Positions 1-8,998 of a stretch of 64,000 bases of DNA are shown one piece after another. This stretch comes from Enterococcus quebecensis (GTDB lineage: Bacteria; Bacillota; Bacilli; Lactobacillales; Enterococcaceae). Position numbers and translations under genes: made by a program. The DNA lies in the NCBI RefSeq assembly GCF_001730365.1, contig NZ_MIKB01000019.1, positions 51,051 to 115,050 on the forward strand. Reading direction: 5' to 3'. Numbering within the stretch: the stretch's first letter is position 1; each line of letters starts with the position of its first letter. Under the pieces are notes generated by a model, which worked only from the letters and a program-made list of their open reading frames with translations, made no database searches and had not been told where the DNA came from.

Positions 1-186
1 TAATGAAATTAAACGAACGACCTGCAACAATAATTATTTTTCGATTAAGTTTTTGATAAAAAGAACCATAAAATTCAATTTCTTCTAAGATTCTAGTCTA
101 TCATGGGACTTGGTGAAGATGCAAAAAAATCTATTTTTACTTTATACATATGGACTTATTTATTTTATCATAAAAGGCTTTAATTA

Positions 187-215
187 GTGAAAAGCATTCC
201 TGCTTTCGATATAAT
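187..215 (+). promoter_or_regulatory. Probable folC promoter
   Basis: A perfect TATAAT lies at 210-215 and a weak -35 (GTGAAA) at 187-192 with a 17-bp spacer. The folC start is about 21 bp past the -10, so the leader would be very short. The rest of 1-186 is AT-rich and shows no gene. Confidence 0.45.
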
Positions 216-236
216 AGGTAGTGAGGAGTTGATAAG

Positions 237-1556
237 ATGTCATTAGCAATAGAAGAAGCAATTGATTGGATCCATAGCAGATTGCCTTTTGGCTCTAGAC
301 CAGGTCTTGATCGTGTGGAAGAACTACTAAATAGAGTGGACAATCCAGAAGATAAAGTACCAACGATTCACATTGCTGGCACGAATGGAAAAGGCTCAAC
401 AGTTACTTATTTGAGATGCATGTTAGAAGAGCTAGGTTTAAAAGTGGGGACATTTACATCGCCATACATTGAGCACTTTAACGAACGGATTGCGATCAAT
501 GGTCACGGAATTTCAGACAATCATATCATCCAGTATGTAGAAAAATACCAAGATTTAATTGAAGAGATGGATCAACAGCCTGAAAGTGCGGGGATCACAG
601 AATTTGAAACATTGACAGTTATGGCTCTTGATTATTTTCTAGATGAACAAGTGGACGTCGCTATTGTTGAAGTAGGTCTTGGTGGATTACTAGACAGTAC
701 AAACGTAGTCAAACCACAGTTAACAGCTATCACCACAATTGGTAAAGATCATACAGAAATTTTAGGGGATACGCTTGAAAAGATCGCCTTCCAAAAAGCT
801 GGTATCATTAAAGAATCCATTCCTGTTGTAACTGGAAATATTGAAGAAGAAGCATTTATGGTGATTGATAAAGTAGCTAAAGAAAAACATAGCTCAGTTT
901 ATCGTTATGATAAAGACTATAAAGCTGAATATCTGCATCCAGATAAGCAGTGGGGGGAAGTGTTTCATTTTTATGGAAAAGCTGGAAAACTTCCGAATGT
1001 GAAAGTACCTTTATTAGGACGTCATCAAGTGGAGAATGCAGCTGTAGCTATTCAGTTGTTTCATCTTTATTGTGACATGCAACAAATTCATTTTAAAGAT
1101 CGTGATGTTTATCAAGGGTTGGCAAAAGCGCAGTGGCCTGCACGAATGGAAAAAATCAGTGATGAACCGCTGATTATTTTAGACGGTGCCCACAATGATC
1201 ATGCGATGCACCGTTTAGCTGAAAATTTAAAAAAGGAATTTCCAAACAGAGAAATCCATATTTTATTTTCGGCACTGGCAACCAAAAATGTCGATCAGAT
1301 GATTGGTTTACTGAGGAAAGTACCAAATGTTCATTTGTACTTAACGACCTTTGATTATCCAAGGGCTATTGAGTTAACAAAAATGGCTCATTTTGAAGAT
1401 GAGAAAACCGAGCTTGTTTCATTATGGCAATTTGGCTTGGGTGAGATCTTAGAAAAAATGTCAGGAGACGATTTGATGTTAGTGACAGGTTCTCTTTATT
1501 TTGTTTCCCAAGTACGTGAGTTATTATTGAATATAGGATCTAGCGACGTGGAGTAG
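237..1556 (+). CDS. folC: Folylpolyglutamate synthase (FolC)
   Basis: A cytosolic Mur-ligase-family ATPase that adds glutamate to folates, keeping them in the cell and making them good cofactors; many bacterial FolC proteins also act as dihydrofolate synthase. The 439-residue length is normal. The P-loop GTNGKGST lies at about residues 48-55, the TTIGKDH stretch follows the central ATPase domain, and DGAHNDHA marks the C-terminal ligase domain. The ATG is preceded by GTGAGGAG at suitable spacing. It heads a same-strand run with a HAD phosphatase and radC. Confidence 0.93.
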   Translation: MSLAIEEAIDWIHSRLPFGSRPGLDRVEELLNRVDNPEDKVPTIHIAGTNGKGSTVTYLRCMLEELGLKVGTFTSPYIEHFNERIAINGHGISDNHIIQYVEKYQDLIEEMDQQPESAGITEFETLTVMALDYFLDEQVDVAIVEVGLGGLLDSTNVVKPQLTAITTIGKDHTEILGDTLEKIAFQKAGIIKESIPVVTGNIEEEAFMVIDKVAKEKHSSVYRYDKDYKAEYLHPDKQWGEVFHFYGKAGKLPNVKVPLLGRHQVENAAVAIQLFHLYCDMQQIHFKDRDVYQGLAKAQWPARMEKISDEPLIILDGAHNDHAMHRLAENLKKEFPNREIHILFSALATKNVDQMIGLLRKVPNVHLYLTTFDYPRAIELTKMAHFEDEKTELVSLWQFGLGEILEKMSGDDLMLVTGSLYFVSQVRELLLNIGSSDVE

Positions 1557-1636
1557 TACGACGTTCTTGTTTTGAAATACAGTGACACCTAGTGCTATAG
1601 GTTTGCTCAGGATGCTTTTAAATTTAGGAGGAAATG

Positions 1637-2296
1637 ATGAAGAAAATTGATGGAGTAATTTTTGACATGGATGGTTTATTATTCGATACAGAGCTGATTT
1701 ATTATCAGTCGACACAAAAAATTGCGGATGCAATGAACTTTCCGTACAATAAAGATGTTTATTTAGAATTTTTAGGTGTGTCCGATGAAGAGGTACAAGA
1801 AAATTATCATCGCATCTACAAGGAGTTTGGAAAAGAAAAAGTCGAAGAATTTATTCAACGTTCATATGAAGACACGTATCAAGTCTTTGAATCAGGTGAA
1901 GTGCCACTTAAAGAAGGCGTACTTGAATTGCTAGATTTTCTTGATCAACAAGAAATTCCAAGAATTGTCGCTTCAAGCAATGTTCGTCCAGCAATAGAAT
2001 TATTATTAGAAGGCGCTGGAATTAAGGAACGCTTTTCTGGAATTGTTTCAGCAGAAGATGTGACAAGAGCAAAGCCAGATCCTGAAATATTTAAAAAAGC
2101 CCTCTTCAATCTTGGAACAAAAGCAGAAAGTACCTTGATTTTTGAAGACTCATTTCATGGTGTCACTGCAGCAGATGCGGCTGGGATTCCTGTAATCATG
2201 GTACCAGATCTATTAGCTCCAACAAATGAAATCAAAGAAAAGACACTAGAAATTTTTGACAGCTTAACACAAGTTCCAGCTTATTTAGAAAAATAA
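1637..2296 (+). CDS. HAD-superfamily phosphatase, beta-phosphoglucomutase-like
   Basis: A cytosolic Mg-dependent phosphatase or phosphomutase of HAD subfamily IA. Motif I (DMDGLLFDTE) starts at the nucleophile Asp10, motif II is the ASSN stretch, motif III the Lys of KPDPEIF and motif IV FEDSFHG. The helical cap between motifs I and II fits beta-phosphoglucomutase relatives, but the substrate cannot be told. Two ATG codons are in tandem. The second (1637) is chosen because AGGAGG at 1626-1631 would be only 2 nt from the first. It sits between folC and radC. Confidence 0.85.
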   Translation: MKKIDGVIFDMDGLLFDTELIYYQSTQKIADAMNFPYNKDVYLEFLGVSDEEVQENYHRIYKEFGKEKVEEFIQRSYEDTYQVFESGEVPLKEGVLELLDFLDQQEIPRIVASSNVRPAIELLLEGAGIKERFSGIVSAEDVTRAKPDPEIFKKALFNLGTKAESTLIFEDSFHGVTAADAAGIPVIMVPDLLAPTNEIKEKTLEIFDSLTQVPAYLEK

Positions 2297-2349
2297 AATT
2301 AGCACTCCGTTGCGTATCTTTTAATAGAAGAGCGTAAAGGAGTGATTTT

Positions 2350-3051
2350 TTGTTAAAAGAGGAAAAACTATTTATCAGAGAGATGCCGGAAAACTGTTTA
2401 CCAAGGGAACGCTTAGAAGACTTAGGTGAAAAAGTACTGTCTAATCAAGAGTTATTAGCGATTTTATTGCGAACAGGATCAAAAAACGTAAATGTCATGA
2501 AAGTTGCTTCTATGTTTTTGAATCATTTTAATCATCTATATGAGCTGAAAAATGCAACCTTGACTGAGATGATGGAGATCAAGGGCATTGGTCGAATCAA
2601 AGCGATTGAACTTAGAGCAGCAATCGAGTTTGGCTACCGCATTCAGCAAAGCACTCAAATGAAGTTTGGAAAGGTTTCTTCCAGTTACCAAATTGCTCAA
2701 AATTTAATGTATGAATTACAAGATTTTCAACAAGAACATTTAGTCTGTTTATATTTGAATACAAAAAATGAAGTGATCAAACAAGAAACGGTTTTTAAAG
2801 GCACGCTGAATCAATCCGTAGCCCATCCCAGAGAAGTCTTTCGTAGTGCTGTAAAGTATTCTGCAGCCCGTTTGATTCTCGCTCACAATCATCCATCGGG
2901 CAATCCTACGCCTTCAGAGAGTGACATTCATTTTACTCAAAGAATGCAGAAGTGCGGCAAGATGATGGGGATCGAGGTACTTGATCATATCATCATTGGG
3001 GAGCAAGTATACATCAGTATGAGAGAAGAAAATTTTTTTAAATTAGACTAG
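2350..3051 (+). CDS. radC: RadC family JAB/MPN-domain protein
   Basis: A 233-residue RadC protein. An N-terminal helix-hairpin-helix region (GIGRIKAIEL) precedes a JAB1/MPN-type metalloprotease fold with the zinc signature HNHPSG followed by PSESD, the classical JAMM arrangement. The family was named for a DNA-repair phenotype in E. coli that was later questioned, so the function remains uncertain. The TTG start follows AAAGGAG (2336-2342) by 7 nt; no ATG gives a better fit. It is the third gene of the folC run. Confidence 0.9.
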   Translation: MLKEEKLFIREMPENCLPRERLEDLGEKVLSNQELLAILLRTGSKNVNVMKVASMFLNHFNHLYELKNATLTEMMEIKGIGRIKAIELRAAIEFGYRIQQSTQMKFGKVSSSYQIAQNLMYELQDFQQEHLVCLYLNTKNEVIKQETVFKGTLNQSVAHPREVFRSAVKYSAARLILAHNHPSGNPTPSESDIHFTQRMQKCGKMMGIEVLDHIIIGEQVYISMREENFFKLD

Positions 3052-3060
3052 CTTGAATTC

Positions 3061-3089
3061 TTGCAAAAATAAGGGTTCACATGTACAAT
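3061..3089 (+). promoter_or_regulatory. Cold-shock gene promoter
   Basis: TTGCAA (3061-3066) and TACAAT (3084-3089) are separated by exactly 17 bp. Transcription would begin near 3096, leaving an untranslated leader of about 100 nt before the cold-shock start codon. Long leaders that refold with temperature are typical of csp mRNAs. Confidence 0.6.
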
Positions 3090-3198
3090 GTAAGGGTAAT
3101 CTTGTTTGGGACAATATAGAAGTTTTAATTTTAAAACCCTCTATCGTACACGGGCAATGTTACAATATTTAGTGCTTAAGCACGAGGAGGAACAAAGA

Positions 3199-3399
3199 AT
3201 GGAACAAGGAACAGTAAAATGGTTTAACGCAGAAAAAGGATTTGGATTTATCTCTCGCGAAGATGGTAGCGATGTATTCGTACATTTCTCAGCTATCCAA
3301 GGAGACGGATTCAAAACTCTAGAAGAAGGCCAATCAGTAAGCTTCGATGTTGAAGATTCAGATCGTGGACCTCAAGCAGTAAACGTAGAAAAAAACTAA
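3199..3399 (+). CDS. cspA: Cold-shock protein, CspA family
   Basis: A 66-residue single cold-shock domain that binds single-stranded RNA and DNA and acts as an RNA chaperone. The RNP1 motif KGFGFI and RNP2 motif VFVHF are both present and the length is typical. An in-frame extension back to 3106 exists, but the ATG at 3199 has the strong site GAGGAGG 8 nt upstream and begins the conserved domain. It is monocistronic, with its own promoter, a leader of about 100 nt and a strong terminator. Confidence 0.96.
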   Translation: MEQGTVKWFNAEKGFGFISREDGSDVFVHFSAIQGDGFKTLEEGQSVSFDVEDSDRGPQAVNVEKN

Positions 3400-3413
3400 T
3401 TCATCCATTCCAA

Positions 3414-3443
3414 AACACCTAGCATTTTGCTAGGTGTTTTTTT
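3414..3443 (+). terminator. Terminator of the cold-shock gene
   Basis: An 11-bp perfect stem (AACACCTAGCA with its complement), a short loop and a run of seven T. Confidence 0.92.
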
Positions 3444-3580
3444 GTTGTAAAATACTGCGATTGCTACGTAGTGCAGAGCAGATGTTGGACAGTACTAGGC
3501 GATTAAAAGGAGCGTACGAATCTTACTATTAAACATAGTTGTAAACCATTTAAACAAAGGAAGGAAAAAATAATCAACAC

Positions 3581-3626
3581 AAAACAAAAAGGCATCCATG
3601 TGATTTTTCATTCACAGAATGCCTTT
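3581..3626 (-). terminator. Terminator of the small gene at 3673
   Basis: On the minus strand AAAGGCAT and ATGCCTTT close a hairpin with an inner TGTGA/TCACA stem, followed by a T-rich tail. It lies just beyond the 3' end of the minus-strand gene. Confidence 0.75.
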
Positions 3627-3672
3627 AAATCGTATTAGAACTTGAATCGCTCATTTAGGTTGATAACTCTCC

Positions 3673-3822
3673 TTAAATAGATTTTTTCAATTCTTTTACT
3701 GCTTGTGTAATCGTGACACCATAAGCTACATTTGCTTGGTCATTTGCATCAATAGCCATAAACAAATTTTTCTTTGTATCTAACGCTACACGGTATTTTA
3801 ATACTTTATTACCAAATGTCAT
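3673..3822 (-). CDS. Small conserved-looking protein of unknown function (49 aa)
   Basis: A 49-residue soluble protein with alternating polar and hydrophobic segments (KYRVALDTKKNLFMAIDAND), predicted to be mainly beta strands followed by one helix ending in lysines. I do not recognise a named family. The ATG at 3822 is chosen over the longer frame because AAAGGAG stands 7 nt before it; upstream residues look like translated leader. It is a single gene with its own terminator, flanked by cspA and a divergent universal stress protein. The good ribosome site and terminator argue that it is real. Confidence 0.65.
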   Translation of the reverse strand: MTFGNKVLKYRVALDTKKNLFMAIDANDQANVAYGVTITQAVKELKKSI

Positions 3823-3942
3823 AATGATTCTCCTTTCTTGATTCTTAATGAAAGGCGGCGATATCTGATAACGAAATTCCATGATTACTATAGCATGACT
3901 TTATAAAAGTGTAAAGTCCGAAGTTTTGAAGGATCAGTATTT

Positions 3943-3971
3943 TTGTAGAAAGCCCTTTCAAGTAGTATAAT
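3943..3971 (+). promoter_or_regulatory. Promoter of the universal stress protein gene
   Basis: TTGTAG (3943-3948) and a perfect TATAAT (3966-3971) with a 17-bp spacer, ending 28 bp before the start codon. Confidence 0.7.
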
Positions 3972-3999
3972 GAAGAGAGCATAGAAGGAGGTTTTTGTC

Positions 4000-4449
4000 A
4001 TGAGCGAAACATATAAGAATATTTTAGTTGCCGTGGACGGTTCTGATCAGTCAGAAAAGGCATTTCAGGAAGCAATTAAAATCGCCAAACGTAATAATGC
4101 TACATTGCATATTTTATACGTAATTGAAGAGATGGGTAATTATTTTGGCGAATTGACGATGTCAATGGGAACGGTGATGGAAGAACTTCGTGTAAAAGAA
4201 GAAGCAGAAATGAAAAAAAGGGAGTCGATAACAAAGGGTGAAGGACTAGAAAATGTCTTTACTTATGTTATCTATGGATATCCGAAAACATTGATTGCTG
4301 ATTTTACAGAGTCAAAAGAACCAATTGATCTGATTGTAATTGGTAGAACTGGTCTGAATGGATTTGAACGGCTGATGGTCGGTTCAACAACTTCTTATGT
4401 GGTAAATCATACACAAGCAAACGTATTAGTTGTTAATAAAACAGTATAG
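4000..4449 (+). CDS. Universal stress protein, UspA family
   Basis: A 149-residue cytosolic Usp domain. The N-terminus (KNILVAVDGSDQSEKAF) is the first strand and loop of the fold. The C-terminal IGRTG...GS...VVN pattern is the nucleotide-binding Gly/Ser signature of ATP-binding Usp proteins. Such proteins are induced by starvation and stress and dimerise; the biochemical role is unclear. AGAAGGAGG precedes the ATG. It is monocistronic, between its own promoter and a terminator shared with rnjA. Confidence 0.9.
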   Translation: MSETYKNILVAVDGSDQSEKAFQEAIKIAKRNNATLHILYVIEEMGNYFGELTMSMGTVMEELRVKEEAEMKKRESITKGEGLENVFTYVIYGYPKTLIADFTESKEPIDLIVIGRTGLNGFERLMVGSTTSYVVNHTQANVLVVNKTV

Positions 4450-4454
4450 AAACC

Positions 4455-4495
4455 AAAAAGCAGTTGAGGGATAAAAATCCATCAACTGCTTTTTT
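4455..4495. terminator. Bidirectional terminator between the Usp gene and rnjA
   Basis: The stem AAAGCAGTTGA with its complement around a loop of about 14 nt, with a T-run on the plus side and an A-run on the left, so it can end transcription from both convergent genes. Confidence 0.9.
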
Positions 4496-4505
4496 ACATA
4501 TAAAC

Positions 4506-6176
4506 TTATGAAGTCATGATCATTGGTAAAATCATTGGATGACGTTCTGTTTTTTCAAATAAGAAAGGCTGCAACGCTGTAGAAATCGCATCACACAATT
4601 TCGCTTCTGTACAATTTTCATCCCGCAAAGCTTCACGGATAGCATTGAACAACAGGCGCTGTCCTTCATGAATCATTTCACCAGATTCTCTCATATAAAC
4701 AAAACCACGAGATAAAATGTCTGGACCTGCTAAAATTTCTTTATTTTTGATGTCCACTGTTGCTACAGCTAAAACTAGACCTTCTTCTGAAAGGATACGT
4801 CGATCACGTAAAACAACATTACCGATATCACCGACACCGTTCCCATCTACATAAACATCATTTGCATTAAAGTGTCCAGCAACATGAGCTTCATCAGCAG
4901 TTAAAGCTAAAACATCTCCATTTTCCATAATGAAACAATTTTCTTCTGGGACACCCACATCTTGAGCTAGCGATGCGTGGATTTTTAACATTCTAAATTC
5001 ACCGTGAACAGGCACAAAGTATTTAGGTTTCATTAAACGTAACATTAATTTTTGTTCTTCTTGTCCGCCATGGCCAGAAGTATGAATGTTATTGATCTTA
5101 CCATGAATAACTTCAGCACCTGCTTCTGAAAGCAAGTTGATCAAGCGGTTAACACTTGTGGTGTTTCCTGGGATAGGTGAACTTGAAAAGATCACTGTAT
5201 CACCTGGTTGTACTGAAATCTGACGATGTGTTCCATTAGCGATTCGGCTTAACGCAGCCATTGCTTCGCCTTGGGAACCTGTACATAAAATCATTGTTTC
5301 GTTTGCAGGCAATTGATTTAGCTCGGATGCATCTACAAATGTACCTTTAGGTACATTAATGTAACCCAGTCGTTCGCCATTTACAATAGCGTTTTCCATG
5401 CTACGCCCAAATACTGCAATTTTACGTCCAGTTTTAACAGCAGCGTCCGCTGCTTGTTGTAGACGGAAAATATTTGAAGCAAAACTAGCAAATATAATTC
5501 GTCCGTCGATTTTTTCGAAAATCTTCAAAATAGAAGAACCAATTGTTTTTTCTGATTTTGTAAAAGTCGGGATTTCTGCATTGGTACTATCGGAAAGGAG
5601 ACATAAAACACCTTCTTCACCTAATTTAGCCATGCGATGTAAGTTAGCTGGTTCACCGACAGGTGTAAAGTCAAATTTGAAATCTCCTGTTGCCACGATA
5701 TTGCCTGAAGGTGTCTTAACAACTACACCTAAAGCATCAGGAATACTATGTGTTGTTCGGAAAAAGCTGACCGCTGTTTTACGGAAACGGATCACGGTAT
5801 CCTCATTGATCTCATGTAACACAGCATCTCGCAATAAGCCATGTTCATCAAGTTTATTGGTAATTAAAGCTAATGCTAACGGTCCAGCATAAATTGGAAT
5901 ATTTGCCTGACGCAATAGATAAGGGACACCACCAATATGATCCTCATGACCGTGAGTGATAACTAAGGCTTTGACTTTATGCAGATTTTGAACGATGTAG
6001 CTATAATCTGGAATAACATAATCAATTCCAAGTAAATCATCTTCTGGAAATTTGATTCCAGCATCAATAATGATGATCTCATCTTGAAATTGAACCCCAT
6101 AAGTGTTTTTTCCGATCTCGCCCAAACCACCTATAGCGAAAACGCCGGTTTCGTTGTTTTTAATATTTACTTTCAT
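4506..6176 (-). CDS. rnjA: Ribonuclease J1
   Basis: A 556-residue metallo-beta-lactamase/beta-CASP ribonuclease, a central mRNA-decay and rRNA-processing enzyme of Firmicutes with endo- and 5'-exonuclease activity. The zinc motif HGHEDH has ligands H75, H77, D79 and H80, almost the numbering of B. subtilis RNase J1. The beta-CASP and C-terminal regions follow and the length is standard. It starts one nucleotide after the rpoY stop, the usual Firmicute pair. J1 is preferred over J2 because of the rpoY linkage and the intact catalytic residues. Confidence 0.95.
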   Translation of the reverse strand: MKVNIKNNETGVFAIGGLGEIGKNTYGVQFQDEIIIIDAGIKFPEDDLLGIDYVIPDYSYIVQNLHKVKALVITHGHEDHIGGVPYLLRQANIPIYAGPLALALITNKLDEHGLLRDAVLHEINEDTVIRFRKTAVSFFRTTHSIPDALGVVVKTPSGNIVATGDFKFDFTPVGEPANLHRMAKLGEEGVLCLLSDSTNAEIPTFTKSEKTIGSSILKIFEKIDGRIIFASFASNIFRLQQAADAAVKTGRKIAVFGRSMENAIVNGERLGYINVPKGTFVDASELNQLPANETMILCTGSQGEAMAALSRIANGTHRQISVQPGDTVIFSSSPIPGNTTSVNRLINLLSEAGAEVIHGKINNIHTSGHGGQEEQKLMLRLMKPKYFVPVHGEFRMLKIHASLAQDVGVPEENCFIMENGDVLALTADEAHVAGHFNANDVYVDGNGVGDIGNVVLRDRRILSEEGLVLAVATVDIKNKEILAGPDILSRGFVYMRESGEMIHEGQRLLFNAIREALRDENCTEAKLCDAISTALQPFLFEKTERHPMILPMIMTS

Positions 6177-6177
6177 A

Positions 6178-6390
6178 TTAAAACTCCGTTAAAGAGAATT
6201 CCGCATGTTCTTGTTCGTAAGCTAGATGATTCTCATCAAGAGCTTGAATATATTCAATGTTGTATGGGGTATTTTCTTCTACTTGTTGACGAACGATAAC
6301 ATCGTTTTCTGCCTCAACATAAATAGACTTTGTATCTTCTCTTTTTGGGTTTCTTGTTTTTGTTTCTTGATAATAAACTTTATAGATCAT
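6178..6390 (-). CDS. rpoY: RNA polymerase epsilon subunit (DUF1447)
   Basis: A 70-residue protein starting MIYKVYYQE and containing [15 protein letters not shown] and NIEYIQ, matching the RpoY/YkzG family, a small auxiliary RNA polymerase subunit of Firmicutes. The ATG at 6390 follows AAAGGAG (complement of 6399-6405). The eight upstream in-frame residues are rejected because they overlap that site. It is co-transcribed with rnjA, 1 nt apart, and preceded by a leader with several hairpins. Confidence 0.92.
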   Translation of the reverse strand: MIYKVYYQETKTRNPKREDTKSIYVEAENDVIVRQQVEENTPYNIEYIQALDENHLAYEQEHAEFSLTEF

Positions 6391-6640
6391 TATTTCTTCT
6401 CCTTTACCTGCCAAAGCAGTTGATTATTTATTTTTAATAATTTCTTACTGTAATTTTGAACACAACAAAATGAGGTGGTTGTCCACCTAAAAAACAATTG
6501 TCATCAAAAACATCCGTTGATGATGAAATGGAGCCTCGACTTTGCGCCACTGTCTTTGTTTTATGGAAACTTTACTATCTTTCAACCGTCCCTTGTGTTG
6601 TGCGGTACAACAATTAAACGTATTTTATCATAAATCAGCA
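6391..6640 (-). promoter_or_regulatory. Structured leader upstream of rpoY-rnjA
   Basis: About 220 nt of untranslated minus-strand sequence with three compact hairpins: AGGTGG/CCACCT at 6473-6488, TCATCAA/TTGATGA at 6501-6523 and GTTGT/ACAAC at 6597-6611. A -10-like TATGATAAAAT lies near 6620-6630 on the minus strand. No open reading frame explains it. None of the hairpins ends in a clear T-run, so it does not look like a simple attenuator. I do not recognise a riboswitch class. Confidence 0.4.
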
Positions 6641-6682
6641 AATAAGTATAGAAACAGACTTGCTACTTTAAAGAAAACCTTA

Positions 6683-7072
6683 TTATTCATTTGTTTCTTC
6701 TAAAGAAGGAGCTTTCTTTTTATTAAAATACACATTTAGACCGATGAAATGGACTAAATAAACAATGGCCAGAGTCGTTGTCATAAATGGATTACGTACG
6801 ATTAAACAAGGAATAGCAAAAACAACAAACAATGTGACAAACAATTTTACTCGACCAAGTGGCGTGATTTTCTTTTCTACGATAGATTCTTGAATATATT
6901 TTTGATAGTACGCTGATTCAATAAACTTTGTATACAAATAATCAGAACTACGCATCCAGAAAAAGGCCGTTAGTAGGTAAAAAATTGTTGTAGGTAAAAT
7001 CGGTAGAAAAATACCGATGGTTCCTAACCCAAATGTAAGGCAACCTAAAGCAATATAAAGTATTTTTTTCAT
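6683..7072 (-). CDS. DUF454 (YbaN family) small membrane protein
   Basis: A 129-residue protein. The first 42 residues hold two hydrophobic segments ending FFWMRSS, the conserved DUF454 signature. A charged middle contains YLYTKFIESAYYQKYI, and two further membrane segments lie at about residues 78-115, giving roughly four transmembrane helices. The family function is unknown. The ribosome site (GGATG) is weak, and no obvious terminator separates it from the rpoY leader. It is divergent from efrA. Confidence 0.8.
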   Translation of the reverse strand: MKKILYIALGCLTFGLGTIGIFLPILPTTIFYLLTAFFWMRSSDYLYTKFIESAYYQKYIQESIVEKKITPLGRVKLFVTLFVVFAIPCLIVRNPFMTTTLAIVYLVHFIGLNVYFNKKKAPSLEETNE

Positions 7073-7267
7073 TGATTTTCATCCGTCACTTTCATTCTAT
7101 ATTTAGCGTAAAATTAAAGTAAGTTTCATTATAACATAGTAAAAATGGTTCGGTTTATTCTTCAATTGAAAACTGCTGAATTTTCATTTAAATATAATTT
7201 ACCTGACTATTGATTTTATGCTATAGTGGGAGTACTGAATTAAAAACTAATAGTAGGAGATGATTGA

Positions 7268-8998
7268 TTGAAATTGATGTGGCGTTACACAATGAGATAT
7301 AAGAAATTGCTGTTTTTAGACTTCATTTGTGTATTTGGGTTTATTTTGATAGAACTAGGATTACCGACGATTCTTGCGAAGATGATCGATGTTGGGATTA
7401 AAAATAATGATTATGATTATGTAAAGCAACAGGGAATATTGATGATTGTAATCACTGTTATAGGCGTGATAATGAACATTATGTTAGGGTATTTCGGCGC
7501 ACGAATGACAACGAATATTGTACGTGATATTCGAGATGATCTGTTTGAAAAAGTACAGACTTTTTCTCATCGCGAATATGAAACAATAGGCGTATCTTCA
7601 TTGATTACAAGAACGACGAATGATGCCTACCAAATAATGTTGTTTATGGGAAATATTTTACGAATAGGTTTCATGACACCTATGATGTTTTTTGTCAGTT
7701 TATATATGGTTATGCGTACGAGTCCTTCTTTAGGTTGGTTTGTGCTAGGTTCATTGCCTTTTCTTTTAATAGCAGTTGTACTGATTGCCAAAATATCTGA
7801 GCCGTTATCAAACAAGCAACAAAAAAATCTAGATGGAATCAATGGGATTTTAAGAGAAAATCTTTCAGGTTTGAGAGTAATCCGTGCATTTGTTAATGAA
7901 AAATTCGAAGAAAGCCGTTTTAGCAAAGTAAATGAAGATTATACCAAAAGTTCTAAGAGTCTGTTTCGTTTGATGGCTGCGGCGCAACCTGGATTTTTCT
8001 TCCTATTTAATATTGTAATGGTGTTGATTATTTGGAATGGTGCGCTTCAAATTGATCAAGGGAGTTTACTTGTTGGAGATTTGATTGCTTTTATTGAGTA
8101 TATTTTCCATGCACTATTTTCATTTATGTTATTTGCCAGTGTATTTATGATGTATCCTCGTGCGGCAGTTTCAGCACGTCGGATTCAAGAAGCTTTTGAT
8201 ATGGAGCCAGCGATTCGAGAAAATGAACAAGGTATAACAGAAACAAAAACAAAAGGCTACTTAGAATTTAAAAATGTAACATTCGCTTATCCAGGGCATT
8301 CAGAAAGTCCTGTGATCCGTAATGTTAGTTTTACAGCTTCACCAGGAGAAACCGTTGCATTTATTGGTAGTACTGGGAGTGGTAAATCTACCCTGATCCA
8401 GTTGATCCCGCGTTTTTATGATGTGTCAGAAGGAGCAGTATTGCTTGATGGAGTGGATGTACGTGAGTACAAATTAAGTACATTACGCAATAAAATCGGT
8501 TATATTCCGCAAAAAGCGTTATTGTTTACTGGAACGATTGCAGAAAATATGCGTTATGGTAAAGAAGACGCAACCATAGAAGAAATGGAATTAGCTGCAG
8601 AAATTGCGCAGGCGACAGAGTTTATTTCACAAAAACCTGACGGATATGATGAACTTTTGTCAGAAGGTGGAACCAATTTCTCTGGAGGACAAAAGCAACG
8701 TTTAGCAATTGCTAGAGCAGTGATTCGTCGTCCAGAAGTTTATATATTTGATGATAGTTTTTCAGCTTTAGATTATCAAACGGATGCGAATTTAAGAGCA
8801 CGTTTGAAAAAAGAAACAACAGACGCAACTGTCTTAATTGTCGCCCAACGTGTTGGTACGATTATGCATGCAGATAAGATTGTTGTATTAAACGAAGGGG
8901 ATGTTGTCGGCATTGGTACCCATCGTGAATTACTTGAGAATTGCTCTATCTACTACGATATCGCAGCTTCTCAATTGTCAGAGGAGGAATTAGCATGA
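7268..8998 (+). CDS. efrA: Heterodimeric ABC multidrug exporter half, EfrA-type
   Basis: A 576-residue half-transporter: six membrane helices in residues 1-300, then one ATPase domain. Walker A GSTGSGKST lies near 366-374, signature FSGGQKQR near 472, Walker B with D-loop VYIFDDSFSALD near 490-501. The catalytic Glu after Walker B is Asp and the H-loop His is Gln (VAQR), so its Walker site is the degenerate one. Naming as efrA rests on E. faecalis, where efrAB lies close to the lia genes (recalled). TTG start 8 nt after AGGAG; an extended -10 TGCTATAGT precedes it. Confidence 0.88.
   Translation: MKLMWRYTMRYKKLLFLDFICVFGFILIELGLPTILAKMIDVGIKNNDYDYVKQQGILMIVITVIGVIMNIMLGYFGARMTTNIVRDIRDDLFEKVQTFSHREYETIGVSSLITRTTNDAYQIMLFMGNILRIGFMTPMMFFVSLYMVMRTSPSLGWFVLGSLPFLLIAVVLIAKISEPLSNKQQKNLDGINGILRENLSGLRVIRAFVNEKFEESRFSKVNEDYTKSSKSLFRLMAAAQPGFFFLFNIVMVLIIWNGALQIDQGSLLVGDLIAFIEYIFHALFSFMLFASVFMMYPRAAVSARRIQEAFDMEPAIRENEQGITETKTKGYLEFKNVTFAYPGHSESPVIRNVSFTASPGETVAFIGSTGSGKSTLIQLIPRFYDVSEGAVLLDGVDVREYKLSTLRNKIGYIPQKALLFTGTIAENMRYGKEDATIEEMELAAEIAQATEFISQKPDGYDELLSEGGTNFSGGQKQRLAIARAVIRRPEVYIFDDSFSALDYQTDANLRARLKKETTDATVLIVAQRVGTIMHADKIVVLNEGDVVGIGTHRELLENCSIYYDIAASQLSEEELA

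Noticed and set aside
5398..5892. 164-residue frame opposite rnjA
   Set aside because: A shadow of the highly conserved RNase J1 gene, without a ribosome site.
6391..6682. T-box or riboswitch before rpoY
   Set aside because: No T-box sequence, specifier loop or terminator/antiterminator pair could be found.
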